A stretch of DNA of 64,000 nucleotides, taken from NCBI GenBank assembly GCA_003280605.1, contig QCEM01000007.1, positions 1 to 64,000 of the forward strand, read 5' to 3'. The notes beneath the pieces are model-generated. The model did no database searches and was not told where the DNA came from. It saw only the letters and a program-made list of their open reading frames with translations. This document shows, piece after piece, positions 16,527 through 25,091 of this stretch; position 1 is the first letter of the stretch, and each line of letters opens with the position of its first letter. A program made the position numbers and the translations under genes. This stretch comes from SAR116 cluster bacterium AG-355-O21 (GTDB lineage Bacteria; Pseudomonadota; Alphaproteobacteria; Thalassobaculales; Thalassobaculaceae).

Positions 16527-17239
16527 GTCTGGCCGTCCTCCGGGCGGCCACGCCAGGCGTCGTATTCTGCTTGAGTTGCCGCATCCGGGGGATACAGACC
16601 AAGTGTTTTCCGGCCCGCCTCAACCTGCTGCTGGACCCACGCTTCAAAGCGTTCTTGGTCAATCGCCGCGGCGGCAACGTCAGCTGCCAACGCAGCCGGC
16701 ACCACCACCACACCGTCGCCGTCAGCGACAATAATGTCATCTGGGATGACCGTCACATTACCGCAGCCGACCGCCACCTGCAGGTCACCGCCAACATGTT
16801 CACCCAAACTGGCCGGGGCGGCACTGCCGGCACACCAAACCGGCAATCCGGTCGCGGCAACACCACTGCCGTCACGGACCGCGCCATCGGTCACTAACGC
16901 AGCGACACCGCGATATTTCAGTCGCGCCGCCAGAATGTCGCCGACGACGCCGGCGCTGGTCACACCACGCGCTTCAATCACCAAAACCGAATCGGCGGGC
17001 GCTTCTTCGATCACTCGCCGCGGGCCATAACCTAGTACAGCTAACACCGCTGGATCGGCCAAATCTTCCCGCAACGGTAAAAACCGCAGGGTATAGGCCG
17101 GGCCAACCAGCCGCCCCTGATCGCCTACCAACGGCTTCACCCCCGCCATGGCGACCCGTCGGATGCCGCGCTTCAGCAGCTGCAGGGACAATGTCGCCGT
17201 GCTGACCTGGGTCAGCAGAGATTTAATTTCCGGGTCCAT
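16523..17239 (-). CDS. RraA-like 4-hydroxy-4-methyl-2-oxoglutarate aldolase family protein
   Basis: 238 residues. The family core is seen as GVVGDILAARLKYRGVAALV followed by TDGAVRDGSGV; the Gly-Asp and the Arg-Asp of DGAVRD are the metal/pyruvate site residues in HMG/CHA aldolases. Such enzymes split 4-hydroxy-2-oxoacids to pyruvate or decarboxylate oxaloacetate; some members act only as RNase E inhibitors, but the retained site argues for an enzyme. I start at the ATG at 17239 with AAAGG nine bases upstream rather than the TTG at 17260. It is divergent from the ThDP enzyme and convergent with leuB, so it may act on a 2-oxoacid made nearby; that is inference. Confidence 0.8.
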   Translation of the reverse strand: MDPEIKSLLTQVSTATLSLQLLKRGIRRVAMAGVKPLVGDQGRLVGPAYTLRFLPLREDLADPAVLAVLGYGPRRVIEEAPADSVLVIEARGVTSAGVVGDILAARLKYRGVAALVTDGAVRDGSGVAATGLPVWCAGSAAPASLGEHVGGDLQVAVGCGNVTVIPDDIIVADGDGVVVVPAALAADVAAAAIDQERFEAWVQQQVEAGRKTLGLYPPDAATQAEYDAWRGRPEDGQT

Positions 17240-17321
17240 AGCAGCGGGCCTTTTTTCCAACAGCTAATCGAGATAACCTGCAACCTTACCCTGAAGTAAC
17301 CCAAAAAAGCGAGCCTGCCCA

Positions 17322-19019
17322 ATGAGTGAGTTACCCGGAAACCAGTTAAATGGCGGCGCCGCCATGGTCGCTATGCTGCAAGCGCATGGTGCTGATCATA
17401 TCTTTGGTCTCTGCGGTGATACCAGCCTGCCGTTCTATGACGCATTGTTTCAAATCGGCGGTAAGATAAATCATGTGCTGACACGTGATGAACGTTCTGC
17501 CGCGTATATGGCCGATTGCTACGCGCGCGTGACCAACCGTGTCGGGGTTTGCGAAGGCCCCAGCGGCGGCGGCGCAACCTACATTTTGCCGGGTGTGGTT
17601 GAGGCCAATGAAAGTTCCATACCGATCTTATCGATTACCACCGATATCTCGGTGTCAGCCCGCGGTCGCTATGCGTTAACTGAGCTTGATCAAGGGGCTT
17701 TATTTCAACCACTGACAAAGTGGAACAAGGTTCTTGATAACGCCGCCGAAATTCCCGCCACCTTGCGGGCGGCGTTCCGTAATTTATCAACCGGCCGGCC
17801 AGGCGCCGGGCATATCGGCCTGCCTTTCGACGTCCAGCGCGGCGCCGTTGACGAGAATGATATTTGGGCCGATCCAAACCATGGCCAGTTCCCAAGTTGG
17901 CCGGTCGGCGCCGATCCTGATGCGGCGGCGGCGGCGGCAGCGGCCCTGCTATCGGCGAAGTCACCGCTGATCATCGTTGGCGGCGGCGTGGTAATCTCTG
18001 CGGCGCAAGCCAGCTTGCAAACTTTGGCGGAAGCTTTAGATGCACCTGTTGCAACCACCATCAGCGGTCAAGGGGCGATTGCCGAAGATCATCCGTTGGC
18101 GGTTGGTGTGGTTGGCAGTAATGGCGGCGTCATTGAAACCCGCGAATTGGTTGAAGCCGCCGACCTGGTGTTTTTCGTCAGCTGCCGGGCCGGTTCGGTC
18201 ACCACCGAACGCTGGCGCTACCCAGCTGCCGGTAAAACCCGGATCGTCCATCTGGATAGTGATCCAGGGGTGATCGGCGCCAACTATCCAACCGAGGTCG
18301 CAGTGGTTGCCGATGCCCGTCTTGGCCTTGATGCCATTGTTGCCGCCATCGGTAGCGCCACCCGCAGCAGTGATGCCGCAAGCCGCATTGCGGCGGCTAA
18401 AAAACGCAAGTTCGATGGCTTTAACGAATTGGCGTTTTCAGATGCAACGCCGATTCGTCCCGAGCGTGTCATTGCCAGCTTACAGCGCAATTTACCGGCC
18501 GATGCCGTGATCGTAGCGGACCCAGGCACACCTTGCCCATATGTCTCAGGTTATTATGAATTTCTTGAACCTGGCCGGCATTTCATTTCCAACCGCGCCC
18601 ACGGCGCACTTGGGTATTCAATGTCGGGAGCCGTCGGTGCGCAGCTTGGCCGCCCGAATGCCATGGTTGTCGCCTTAATGGGTGACGGTAGCTTTGGGTT
18701 TACCGCCGGCGAGCTTGAAACCATTGTCCGCCTTGGGGTTCCGATCACCATGGTGGTGTTTTCAAACAGTGTTTTTGGATGGATTAAAGCCGGTCAAAGA
18801 GCCGGCTTTGGTGAACGCTATTTCTCGGTTGATTTTAACCGCACCGATCACGCCAAGGTCGCCGAAGCCTTTGGTGTCAAAGCCTGGACGGTCGCGGATC
18901 CAAATGATTTGGATGCGACCTTAAAAGCAGCTTTGGCCCATGACGGCCCAAGCCTGGTTGATATTATTGCCCAGCCGCTGAATGAGGCGCGGGCCCCTGT
19001 TTCTGAATGGATCGCCTAA
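17322..19019 (+). CDS. Thiamine diphosphate-dependent enzyme (acetolactate synthase/decarboxylase-like)
   Basis: 565 residues with the three-domain POX-type layout: N-terminal pyrimidine-binding domain with the catalytic Glu in LTRDERSAAY (E57), a central domain (about residues 190-330) containing an eight-Ala run, and a C-terminal diphosphate domain with GDGSFGFTAGELETIVRLG (from residue 454) ending in FSNSVFGW. The family includes acetolactate synthase, benzoylformate decarboxylase, oxalyl-CoA decarboxylase and 2-oxoacid decarboxylases. No small regulatory subunit follows, which argues against IlvB. It starts 82 bases from the divergent rraA-like gene and is followed 36 bases later by an enoyl-CoA hydratase, so a catabolic role on a 2-oxoacid is likely. 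Confidence 0.85.
   Translation: MSELPGNQLNGGAAMVAMLQAHGADHIFGLCGDTSLPFYDALFQIGGKINHVLTRDERSAAYMADCYARVTNRVGVCEGPSGGGATYILPGVVEANESSIPILSITTDISVSARGRYALTELDQGALFQPLTKWNKVLDNAAEIPATLRAAFRNLSTGRPGAGHIGLPFDVQRGAVDENDIWADPNHGQFPSWPVGADPDAAAAAAAALLSAKSPLIIVGGGVVISAAQASLQTLAEALDAPVATTISGQGAIAEDHPLAVGVVGSNGGVIETRELVEAADLVFFVSCRAGSVTTERWRYPAAGKTRIVHLDSDPGVIGANYPTEVAVVADARLGLDAIVAAIGSATRSSDAASRIAAAKKRKFDGFNELAFSDATPIRPERVIASLQRNLPADAVIVADPGTPCPYVSGYYEFLEPGRHFISNRAHGALGYSMSGAVGAQLGRPNAMVVALMGDGSFGFTAGELETIVRLGVPITMVVFSNSVFGWIKAGQRAGFGERYFSVDFNRTDHAKVAEAFGVKAWTVADPNDLDATLKAALAHDGPSLVDIIAQPLNEARAPVSEWIA
17922..17938 (+). repeat. GCG trinucleotide run inside the ThDP enzyme
   Basis: Five to six tandem GCG units, continuing as GCA-GCG-GCC, encode eight consecutive alanines (PDAAAAAAAALL). 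It is in frame and lies in a probable linker before the central domain, so length changes by whole units would be tolerated. Confidence 0.8.
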
Positions 19020-19055
19020 CCGGCATTATCATTATTTTTTTCAAAGGAGTGCAAA

Positions 19056-19856
19056 ATGGCTGACCATTTATTAATCGATATCGCTGACGGCGTTGCCACT
19101 TTAACCATGAACCGGCCGGAAATGCGTAACGCCCTGTCAGAGGAAATGCGCGAGACAATGTCGGCCTTCTTGGATGCGCACCGCGATGACCCGGATGTGC
19201 GCTGCATTGTTTTGAAAGGTGCCGGCAGCCATTTCATGGCAGGCGGCGACGTGAAGAGCTTTGCCGAGTTTGCGCAGGAAATGACACCGGTTGAACGCCG
19301 GACGTATTTTGAAAAACGGATTCATAATGGTCACCGGATGATCCTACAATTGCGCGACCAACCGCAACCTGTGATTTCCGCCATTCGCGGTGCAGCAGCT
19401 GGTTTTGGAGTGTCATTGGCACTTGCGGCGGATCTGTCACTTGCCGCTGAAGATGCTTTTTTCACCCTTGCCTATGTGCATATCGGGACCAGCCCCGACG
19501 GCTCCTCCAGTTATTTCTTGCCGCGTGCGGTCGGTTTGAAAAAAGCGATGGAAATCGCCCTGTTAGGTGACCGCTTTGATGCCGCCGAAGCAGCACGCCT
19601 AGGGTTGATAAACAGGGTCGTGGCGACCGCCGATCTTGACGGCGAGGTTGATAAACTGGCCCGCCGGCTGGTCAATGGCCCAGCAACCGCCTTGAAAAAC
19701 ATCAAGCGCTTGGTGCATGCATCTTTGGAGAATGATGTTGATCGGCAATTACGGATGGAAGCGGAAACTTTCGCTGCCTGTTCCATGACCGCCGATTGGG
19801 CCGAGGGCGTCACCGCCTTCACCGAGAAGCGTAAACCTGCTTTCGGTGAAGGCTAA
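19056..19856 (+). CDS. Enoyl-CoA hydratase
   Basis: 266 residues, crotonase superfamily, with AAAGGAG just ahead of the ATG. Oxyanion-hole motifs GAGSHFMAGGDVKSF and IRGAAAGFGVSLALAADLSLAA are clear, followed by YVHIGTSPDGSSSYFLPRAVG. The position usually held by the first catalytic Glu is Ala/Gly (GAAAGFGVSL) and the second region shows SPDGSS with an acidic residue, a pattern shared with enoyl-CoA isomerases (PaaG-like: Asp in the second block). It may therefore be an isomerase rather than a hydratase. It lies 36 bases after the ThDP enzyme on the same strand and meets the thiolase-like gene tail to tail. Confidence 0.82.
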   Translation: MADHLLIDIADGVATLTMNRPEMRNALSEEMRETMSAFLDAHRDDPDVRCIVLKGAGSHFMAGGDVKSFAEFAQEMTPVERRTYFEKRIHNGHRMILQLRDQPQPVISAIRGAAAGFGVSLALAADLSLAAEDAFFTLAYVHIGTSPDGSSSYFLPRAVGLKKAMEIALLGDRFDAAEAARLGLINRVVATADLDGEVDKLARRLVNGPATALKNIKRLVHASLENDVDRQLRMEAETFAACSMTADWAEGVTAFTEKRKPAFGEG

Positions 19857-19865
19857 GGGCGTCGG

Positions 19866-21005
19866 TTAGGTAACATTGCTCATGACAATGGTTCCGGAGG
19901 CGGCGAACATGCCGCCAACGCCGTGAACCACCGAAATTTCGGCATCTTTGATTTGCGCGGGCGAGGTCCCGCGCATTTGCCGCACGCCTTCTTGTAAAGC
20001 GTACATGCCATACATCCCGGAATGCATATAAGACAGCCCGCCGCCATTGGTATTGAGCGGCAATTGGCCGCCGGGGCGGGTGTTGCCGTCGGCGATAAAA
20101 GCGCCTGCTTCACCGCGGCCGACAAAGCCAAGATCCTCGAGGCCATAGAGCGGCAAATGCGCAAAGGCGTCATAGATCATCAGGTGATCAACATCACCAT
20201 GGCTGATGCCAGCATTTTCAAAGGCTGTCGCACCGGCAACACGGAAGGCCTGCGAGCTGGTGAAATCAGCCATTTGACTAATTAAGGGTGTCTCCGCACT
20301 TTCCCCCGTGCCACGAATATAAACAGGCTTGTTTGGAAAATCTTTGGCCCGCTCGGCAGAGGTCATAATCAACGCCCCGCCGCCATCGGTGACAAGGCAG
20401 CACATCAACAGCCGAAAGGGATAGCAGATCATTTTTGAGCCGAGAACGTCGTCAACGGTGATGGGATCCCGGAAGCTGGCGCGGGGATGGAAGCCGGCCC
20501 ATTCCCGCTGCACCACCGCAACCGAGGCCAGCTGCTCCTCCGTTAGGCCATAATCAGCCATATAGCGCATCACCGGAATAGTGAACATGGTCGGCGGCCG
20601 AGAGACGCCGTAAGGTTGTTCAAACTGCATTTGAAACAACGACGGAAAAATTGGACTGCCATGACGGCCAATCCAATGGCGGCCACTTTCCCCATGGGTG
20701 ATCAGGGCGGTTGTGCACAAGCCTGCTTCGATGGCCGCTGCCGCATGGCGGACATGCAGCATGAACGAACAACCACCAACCGACGTGCCGTCAACCCAGG
20801 TCGGGGTAATACCCATGTAATGGGCCAGTTCAACAGCGTTATGACCAGCGGTCGCAACACCATCAATATCGTTGATGGTCAGACCACAATCGGCCAACGC
20901 GTTGAGCGCTGAATCAGCATGAATTTGAATTTGCGACATATTGGGCAGCTTGCCCATATTGGTCGATTCCGCAGCACCGACGATCGCTGTAGCATTACGT
21001 TTCAT
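19866..21005 (-). CDS. Thiolase-like lipid-transfer protein (Ltp2/ChsH2-partner type)
   Basis: 379 residues in a thiolase fold that lacks the normal nucleophilic Cys motif: the segment reads TSVGGCSFMLHVRHAAAAIE. C-terminal blocks PLNTNGGGLSYMHSGMYGMY and EISVVHGVGGMFAASGT match SCP2/Ltp-type proteins. Such proteins pair with a DUF35 protein to form a retro-aldolase (Ltp2-ChsH2 type in steroid side-chain breakdown) or an acyl-CoA thiolase. The DUF35 gene lies 17 bases upstream in the same operon, which supports the complex. The substrate would be a beta-hydroxy or beta-keto acyl-CoA made by the neighbouring hydratase and dehydrogenases. The aldolase reading is an inference from context. Confidence 0.8.
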   Translation of the reverse strand: MKRNATAIVGAAESTNMGKLPNMSQIQIHADSALNALADCGLTINDIDGVATAGHNAVELAHYMGITPTWVDGTSVGGCSFMLHVRHAAAAIEAGLCTTALITHGESGRHWIGRHGSPIFPSLFQMQFEQPYGVSRPPTMFTIPVMRYMADYGLTEEQLASVAVVQREWAGFHPRASFRDPITVDDVLGSKMICYPFRLLMCCLVTDGGGALIMTSAERAKDFPNKPVYIRGTGESAETPLISQMADFTSSQAFRVAGATAFENAGISHGDVDHLMIYDAFAHLPLYGLEDLGFVGRGEAGAFIADGNTRPGGQLPLNTNGGGLSYMHSGMYGMYALQEGVRQMRGTSPAQIKDAEISVVHGVGGMFAASGTIVMSNVT

Positions 21006-21022
21006 AATCTTACGCCCTTCCG

Positions 21023-21430
21023 TCAGGATGCCGGCTTGAATTGCGGCAAGGTGATCTCATCGTTCAACGTCTCGAAGGTGACCTCTAACGGCATATCAAT
21101 TTTCAAAGCCTCAGGGGTTTGCGGACAACCGACAATATTGCTCATCAAACGCGGCCCTTCATCTAACTCGACCACCGCAATCGCAAACGGCGGCTCAAAA
21201 CCGGGCGTCGGCAAATGGTTGATGACATAGCTGAACAATCGACCGCGACCGGACGCTTTCATAACCACCACGTCACGCGACCCGCATTCCGGGCAGAAGG
21301 GGCGCGGCGGGAAATATACTTTGCCGCAGGAATTGCAGCTTTGCAGGCGAAGCTCACCTATTTTGGCGCCATCCCAATAATGTTGGGTTTCGGGGGTTGG
21401 TGTTGGAATAACGCGGCCATCGCTACTCAT
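21023..21430 (-). CDS. DUF35 OB-fold/zinc-ribbon protein (acyl-CoA-associated)
   Basis: 135 residues: an N-terminal helix (TPETQHYWDGAKIGELRLQ), a rubredoxin-like zinc ribbon with two Cys pairs (CNSCGKVYFPPRPFCPECG) and a C-terminal OB fold (GRGRLFSYVINHLPTPGFE, with PPFAIAVVELDEGPRLMSNI). This is the DUF35/ChsH2 architecture. It binds acyl-CoA and activates thiolase-fold partners, here almost surely the adjacent Ltp-like protein 17 bases downstream. It belongs to the SDR-maoC-marR-caiB-DUF35-ltp minus-strand operon. Firm at family level. Confidence 0.88.
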   Translation of the reverse strand: MSSDGRVIPTPTPETQHYWDGAKIGELRLQSCNSCGKVYFPPRPFCPECGSRDVVVMKASGRGRLFSYVINHLPTPGFEPPFAIAVVELDEGPRLMSNIVGCPQTPEALKIDMPLEVTFETLNDEITLPQFKPAS

Positions 21431-21470
21431 TTATCGTCTCCTCGGATGATCAATTCAGGGTCAAATGCGG

Positions 21471-22619
21471 TTAACTAGGGTCTGCCAGGGCACCCTTGGC
21501 TTTCAGCGCCGCAATATCTGCGTCAGCAAAACCCCATGCGGATAAAACCTCATCATTATGTTCACCGGCAAAGGCCGGCGATGATTGAATTTCCGGGGTT
21601 GTCCGGCTAAAGCGCGGGGCCGGGGCGGGTTGCAACACATCATCTGCATGGATGAAGGTTTGCCGGGCGGCAATATGCGGATGGTCAAGCACCTCATCCA
21701 TGGCCATAACCGGGGCAAAGCAAATATCGGTATCACCCATGATCTCGGTCCATTCGGCACGGCTTTTGGTTTTAAAAATATCCACCAGCTTTTGTTTCAA
21801 CGCCGGCCAACCTTCCGGCGTCCATTGGTCATCCCACTCGGCGCCGTCCAGGCCAAGCGTTTGCCGCAAAAGCGCGTAGAATTGCGGTTCAATCGAGCCG
21901 ATGCAGATCCAGTTGCCATCGGCGCATTCATAACTGCCATAGAAATGCGCGCCGCCATCAAGCCAATTTTCGCCACGCGGTCGATTGGGCCAGCGACCAA
22001 CACCCTTGGCGGAATAAATACCTGCCATCAACGCTGCGGCACCATCCACCATGGCGGCGTCAACCACCTGTCCTTTGCCCGAGCTTTTGGCTTCAAGCAG
22101 TCCGCAAACCATCCCAAAGGCGAGCATCATGCCGCCGCCGCCAAAATCCCCAACCAAGTTTAACGGCGGCACCGGGCCGCGTTCTTGGTCGCCAATGGAA
22201 TCCAGCGCACCTGTTAATGCGATATAGTTAATGTCGTGTCCGGCACGCTTTGCCAGTGGTCCGTCCTGACCCCAGCCGGTCATCCGGCCAAACACCAGGC
22301 GCGGATTACGGGCGAGGCAAACCTCCGGCCCCAAGCCTAAGCGCTCCATCACCCCTGGACGGAAGCCCTCAACCAAGCCGTCGGCATTTTCAATCAGCTT
22401 TAAAACCGCCTCAACGGCGGCCGGGTTTTTCAAATCTAAGGCAATCGATTTACGGCCACGATTAAGGACCGCACCACGGCTTGACCCGCCGAGCGCATTG
22501 CCGCCGGGGCGGTCAACGCGGATGATTTCTGCACCCATATCAGCCAGCATCATGCAGCCGTGTGGAGCCGGGCCAATACCCACCATTTCAATAATTTTCA
22601 GGCCTTTTAAGGGTCCCAT
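21471..22619 (-). CDS. CaiB/BaiF CoA-transferase family protein (alpha-methylacyl-CoA racemase-like)
   Basis: 382 residues, family III CoA-transferase fold. The opening [20 protein letters not shown] and the block [30 protein letters not shown] are characteristic; the latter holds the GHD-N-Y motif and His of alpha-methylacyl-CoA racemases (AMACR). AMACR epimerises 2-methyl-branched acyl-CoAs so that (2S)-specific acyl-CoA dehydrogenases can act, which suits the steroid-side-chain-like gene set around it. A CoA-transferase role is the alternative. It lies between marR and the DUF35 gene, with gaps of 20 and 40 bases, in one operon. Confidence 0.87.
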   Translation of the reverse strand: MGPLKGLKIIEMVGIGPAPHGCMMLADMGAEIIRVDRPGGNALGGSSRGAVLNRGRKSIALDLKNPAAVEAVLKLIENADGLVEGFRPGVMERLGLGPEVCLARNPRLVFGRMTGWGQDGPLAKRAGHDINYIALTGALDSIGDQERGPVPPLNLVGDFGGGGMMLAFGMVCGLLEAKSSGKGQVVDAAMVDGAAALMAGIYSAKGVGRWPNRPRGENWLDGGAHFYGSYECADGNWICIGSIEPQFYALLRQTLGLDGAEWDDQWTPEGWPALKQKLVDIFKTKSRAEWTEIMGDTDICFAPVMAMDEVLDHPHIAARQTFIHADDVLQPAPAPRFSRTTPEIQSSPAFAGEHNDEVLSAWGFADADIAALKAKGALADPS

Positions 22620-22639
22620 ATTAACCTCCCATATTGCCG

Positions 22640-23101
22640 TTATTGCGGCTTGCGCTCATTTTCGGCAGCAATCAAGTTACGCTTGATGACGTTTAAGGTA
22701 TCGACCAGCGCATCGATTTGGTGTTCATCCAGGCCGGCCAAACTTATCTCGTTAAGGCTATCGACCCGGCGTTGCATTTGCCGGCGCACATCAACAACTT
22801 TTTCCGTCAGCCAAACCCGATTGGCGCGCCGATCGTTTTCGTCTTGCGACCGCCGCACCCAGCCGGCAGCTTCCAAACGGTCAATAATGCCGCCCAATGA
22901 CACCCGCCCAAGATCCAATCTTTTCGCAAGTTCTGCCTGTGTTAAACCGTCGTCACGATACAGAAACCCAAGCACCACCCACTGCGCACGGGTAATCCCC
23001 AACGGCTTCATCATCTGGTCAAACGAGGTGCTGCGCAATCGCGCTACATCATGCAGTAAAAAGCCAAGATGGTAATCTGGATCACGCTGTGAGCGGGCCA
23101 T
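22640..23101 (-). CDS. MarR family transcriptional regulator
   Basis: 153 residues with a winged helix-turn-helix: [20 protein letters not shown] then [20 protein letters not shown], and the wing [19 protein letters not shown]. Such regulators are usually repressors released by a small ligand, often an acyl-CoA or aromatic compound in catabolic clusters. The gene is embedded mid-operon (maoC 17 bases upstream, caiB 20 bases downstream), so it would be autoregulated. A palindrome covering both divergent promoters at 24996-25013 is its likely operator. Confidence 0.9.
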   Translation of the reverse strand: MARSQRDPDYHLGFLLHDVARLRSTSFDQMMKPLGITRAQWVVLGFLYRDDGLTQAELAKRLDLGRVSLGGIIDRLEAAGWVRRSQDENDRRANRVWLTEKVVDVRRQMQRRVDSLNEISLAGLDEHQIDALVDTLNVIKRNLIAAENERKPQ

Positions 23102-23118
23102 CGATATCCAACCGCCGC

Positions 23119-23985
23119 CTAGTTGGCGACAACAGCCTTGCCATTATTCAGGACCACCTGATCCCGTTCCAAGACCCGCGCCCGAAACGATACCACCTCG
23201 CCGTCACGCCAAATTTCGGTGCGAATGGTCTCCCCTGGGTAAACAGGTGCTGAAAACCGCAACCCTAAGCTTTTAAAACGACTTGGATCATAATCACAGC
23301 AGGTCTTGAGAATCGCATGCCCGGCCACACCGAGGCTACACAAACCATGCAAAATTGGTGCTTTAAACCCTGCTGCCGCCGCCACCGCCGGATCAGCATG
23401 CAGGGGATTTGGATCACCTGACAGCCGATAGATTAAGGCTGCCTGCGGCAGTACCGGCAGGTCACAAAACCCATCCGGGGCCGAATCCGGCAAGCTGTGA
23501 ACAGGGCGTGTCGGCCCGGTTGGGCCGCCGAAACCGCCATCTGCGCGTGCAAAGGTTGTCGAGTATAACGTCGCCACCTTGGTCCCGCTGGTCTTTTCCA
23601 CAAGTGTGCGTTGCTGGTAAAGCAAAGCCCCCTTATCCGCGCCCTTGTCGATGATTTCAGTTATTTTAGTCTCGGCAACCATGGTGGCCGCCGGCGGTAC
23701 CGGTGCATGCAGGACAATTTCCTGCTCACCATGCAGGACTTTTTGCCAGCTGATCCCGCTGTTCGGATCGCGGGCCCAGAAGCCCGGCCCGGCAAGCACC
23801 ACCGCCATGGTCGGCAAAGCTGCAAAACCTGCCGCTTCTTCAAACACATAACGCAGTTGATCGGTATCTAAGGGATCAGCGCCGAGGCCCAAGCCAAGGG
23901 CATAAAGAATACTGTCCTTCGCGGTATAGGTCTGTTCAACCTGACCAAACGGCCAGTTCATCAGTTTATCGTAATCGATTGCCAT
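23119..23985 (-). CDS. MaoC-type enoyl-CoA hydratase 2 (double hotdog)
   Basis: 288 residues in two hotdog halves, as in the (R)-specific hydratase domain of peroxisomal multifunctional enzyme type 2. The hydratase 2 motif is intact in the second half: YRLSGDPNPLHADPAVAAAA then GFKAPILHGL, with the catalytic Asp and His. It hydrates 2-enoyl-CoA to (3R)-hydroxyacyl-CoA. The start is the ATG at 23985 (MAIDYDKLMNWPFG), not the long upstream extension. It is directly downstream of the SDR gene; together the two proteins rebuild the dehydrogenase plus hydratase modules of MFE-2, a sign of beta-oxidation of bulky or branched chains. Confidence 0.9.
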   Translation of the reverse strand: MAIDYDKLMNWPFGQVEQTYTAKDSILYALGLGLGADPLDTDQLRYVFEEAAGFAALPTMAVVLAGPGFWARDPNSGISWQKVLHGEQEIVLHAPVPPAATMVAETKITEIIDKGADKGALLYQQRTLVEKTSGTKVATLYSTTFARADGGFGGPTGPTRPVHSLPDSAPDGFCDLPVLPQAALIYRLSGDPNPLHADPAVAAAAGFKAPILHGLCSLGVAGHAILKTCCDYDPSRFKSLGLRFSAPVYPGETIRTEIWRDGEVVSFRARVLERDQVVLNNGKAVVAN

Positions 23986-24022
23986 CGGCGCTCTCCGGTG
24001 TCGCTTTGTCGTCGTTAGTCGC

Positions 24023-24943
24023 TTAAATCGGATCCCAGCTGAAAACGTCTTGGGAGCGATCAAGCGGATAGAAGCTGCCTTTGAAAGCAGGGAATGCCGT
24101 GTTGACAACAGCTTCCGGGTTCCAACCTTCGGCCGTATGCACCGAACGGATCGGCCGCGACTGACCCATTAAGTAGATCTCATTATTCCGGACCGCAAAA
24201 ATTTGACCCGATACTTCTTTGCCGGCATCGGAACCAAGAGCAACGGCTAACGGTGCGATCTTTGCCGGCGTCATCGCTTTCAGTTTATCGACGCGGGCGC
24301 GCTGGGTTTCATCGGCAATCGGAATGGTGCCGATCATGCGGCTCCAAGCGAAGGGAGAAATACAGTTCGAGGTCACACCAAAACGCGACATATCCAGCGC
24401 GATTGACTTGGATAAGCCAACAATCCCTAATTTGGCCGCAGCATAATTTGCTTGCCCAAAGTTGCCGATCAAGCCCGAGGTGGAGGTGAAATGGATAAAA
24501 CAACCACTGCCTTTTTCGCGGAAATGAGTCGCCGCCGCCCGGCTTACGTTGAAGCTGCCCTTCAAATGCACATTGATCACGGCATCCCAGTCATCTTCGG
24601 TCATTTTGTGGAAAATAACATCGCGTAGAATCCCGGCGTTATTGACCACAATATCCAGGCCGCCGAACTGATCAATTGCTTGCGCGACCATCGCTTCACC
24701 GACCGCAAACTCGGAAACACTGCCAAAGTTGGCCTCAGCTTCGCCGCCCGCATCACGAATTTCCTTAACCACTTCCATGGCCGGCACCTGGTCCGCGCCT
24801 TCACCTTTTTCCGTGCCACCAAGATCATTAACAATGACTTTCGCGCCGTTTGCCGCCATCATGATGGCCATATCGCGGCCAATCCCCCGGCCAGCGCCTG
24901 TGATCAAAGCTACTTTGCCGTCAAGCAATTTGCCCTCGCTCAT
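24023..24943 (-). CDS. Short-chain dehydrogenase, MFE-2/17-beta-HSD4-like
   Basis: 306 residues, NAD(P)-binding Rossmann fold: ALITGAGRGIGRDMAIMM, the NNAGILRD motif, the catalytic Ser in HFTSTSGLIG and YAAAK. The C-terminal extension (after about residue 230) resembles the D-3-hydroxyacyl-CoA dehydrogenase domain of MFE-2, so it likely oxidises (3R)-hydroxyacyl-CoA to 3-ketoacyl-CoA. The ATG at 24943 (MSEGKLLDGK) is preferred to the upstream in-frame start. It opens the minus-strand operon and its leader contains an 8-bp-arm inverted repeat. Promoter elements are shared with the divergent acyl-CoA dehydrogenase gene. Confidence 0.88.
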   Translation of the reverse strand: MSEGKLLDGKVALITGAGRGIGRDMAIMMAANGAKVIVNDLGGTEKGEGADQVPAMEVVKEIRDAGGEAEANFGSVSEFAVGEAMVAQAIDQFGGLDIVVNNAGILRDVIFHKMTEDDWDAVINVHLKGSFNVSRAAATHFREKGSGCFIHFTSTSGLIGNFGQANYAAAKLGIVGLSKSIALDMSRFGVTSNCISPFAWSRMIGTIPIADETQRARVDKLKAMTPAKIAPLAVALGSDAGKEVSGQIFAVRNNEIYLMGQSRPIRSVHTAEGWNPEAVVNTAFPAFKGSFYPLDRSQDVFSWDPI

Positions 24944-24962
24944 CTCTACCCCCCGATTTTTA

Positions 24963-24986
24963 AACCACACCATAATTTGTGTGGTT
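24963..24986 (-). promoter_or_regulatory. Perfect inverted repeat in the SDR operon leader
   Basis: AACCACAC (24963-24970) and GTGTGGTT (24979-24986) are perfect 8-base arms around an 8-base AT-rich spacer, 20 bases upstream of the SDR start codon. It could be a second operator or an mRNA hairpin; there is no U tract, so it does not look like an intrinsic terminator. Confidence 0.55.
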
Positions 24987-24987
24987 G

Positions 24988-25037
24988 TTGCGAATTAGTA
25001 AGCATGCGTACTATAAGAAGGTATCCGAGTTTGTCAC
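24988..25037. promoter_or_regulatory. Overlapping divergent promoters with MarR-type palindrome
   Basis: Plus strand: TTGCGA (24988-24993), 18-base spacer, TATAAG (25012-25017) for the acyl-CoA dehydrogenase. Minus strand: GTGACA (25037-25032), 16-base spacer, TATAGT (25015-25010) for the SDR operon. The 18-base palindrome TAGTA-A-GCATGC-G-TACTA (24996-25013) fills the plus-strand spacer and overlaps both -10 boxes, the classic place for a repressor. The marR gene in the minus operon is the obvious candidate binder. Sequence features are seen; regulation is inferred. Confidence 0.65.
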
Positions 25038-25091
25038 CTCAAATCTGGCTTCCAAAATCGTCCGAATTAACCACAGGGAGATGTCACGATC

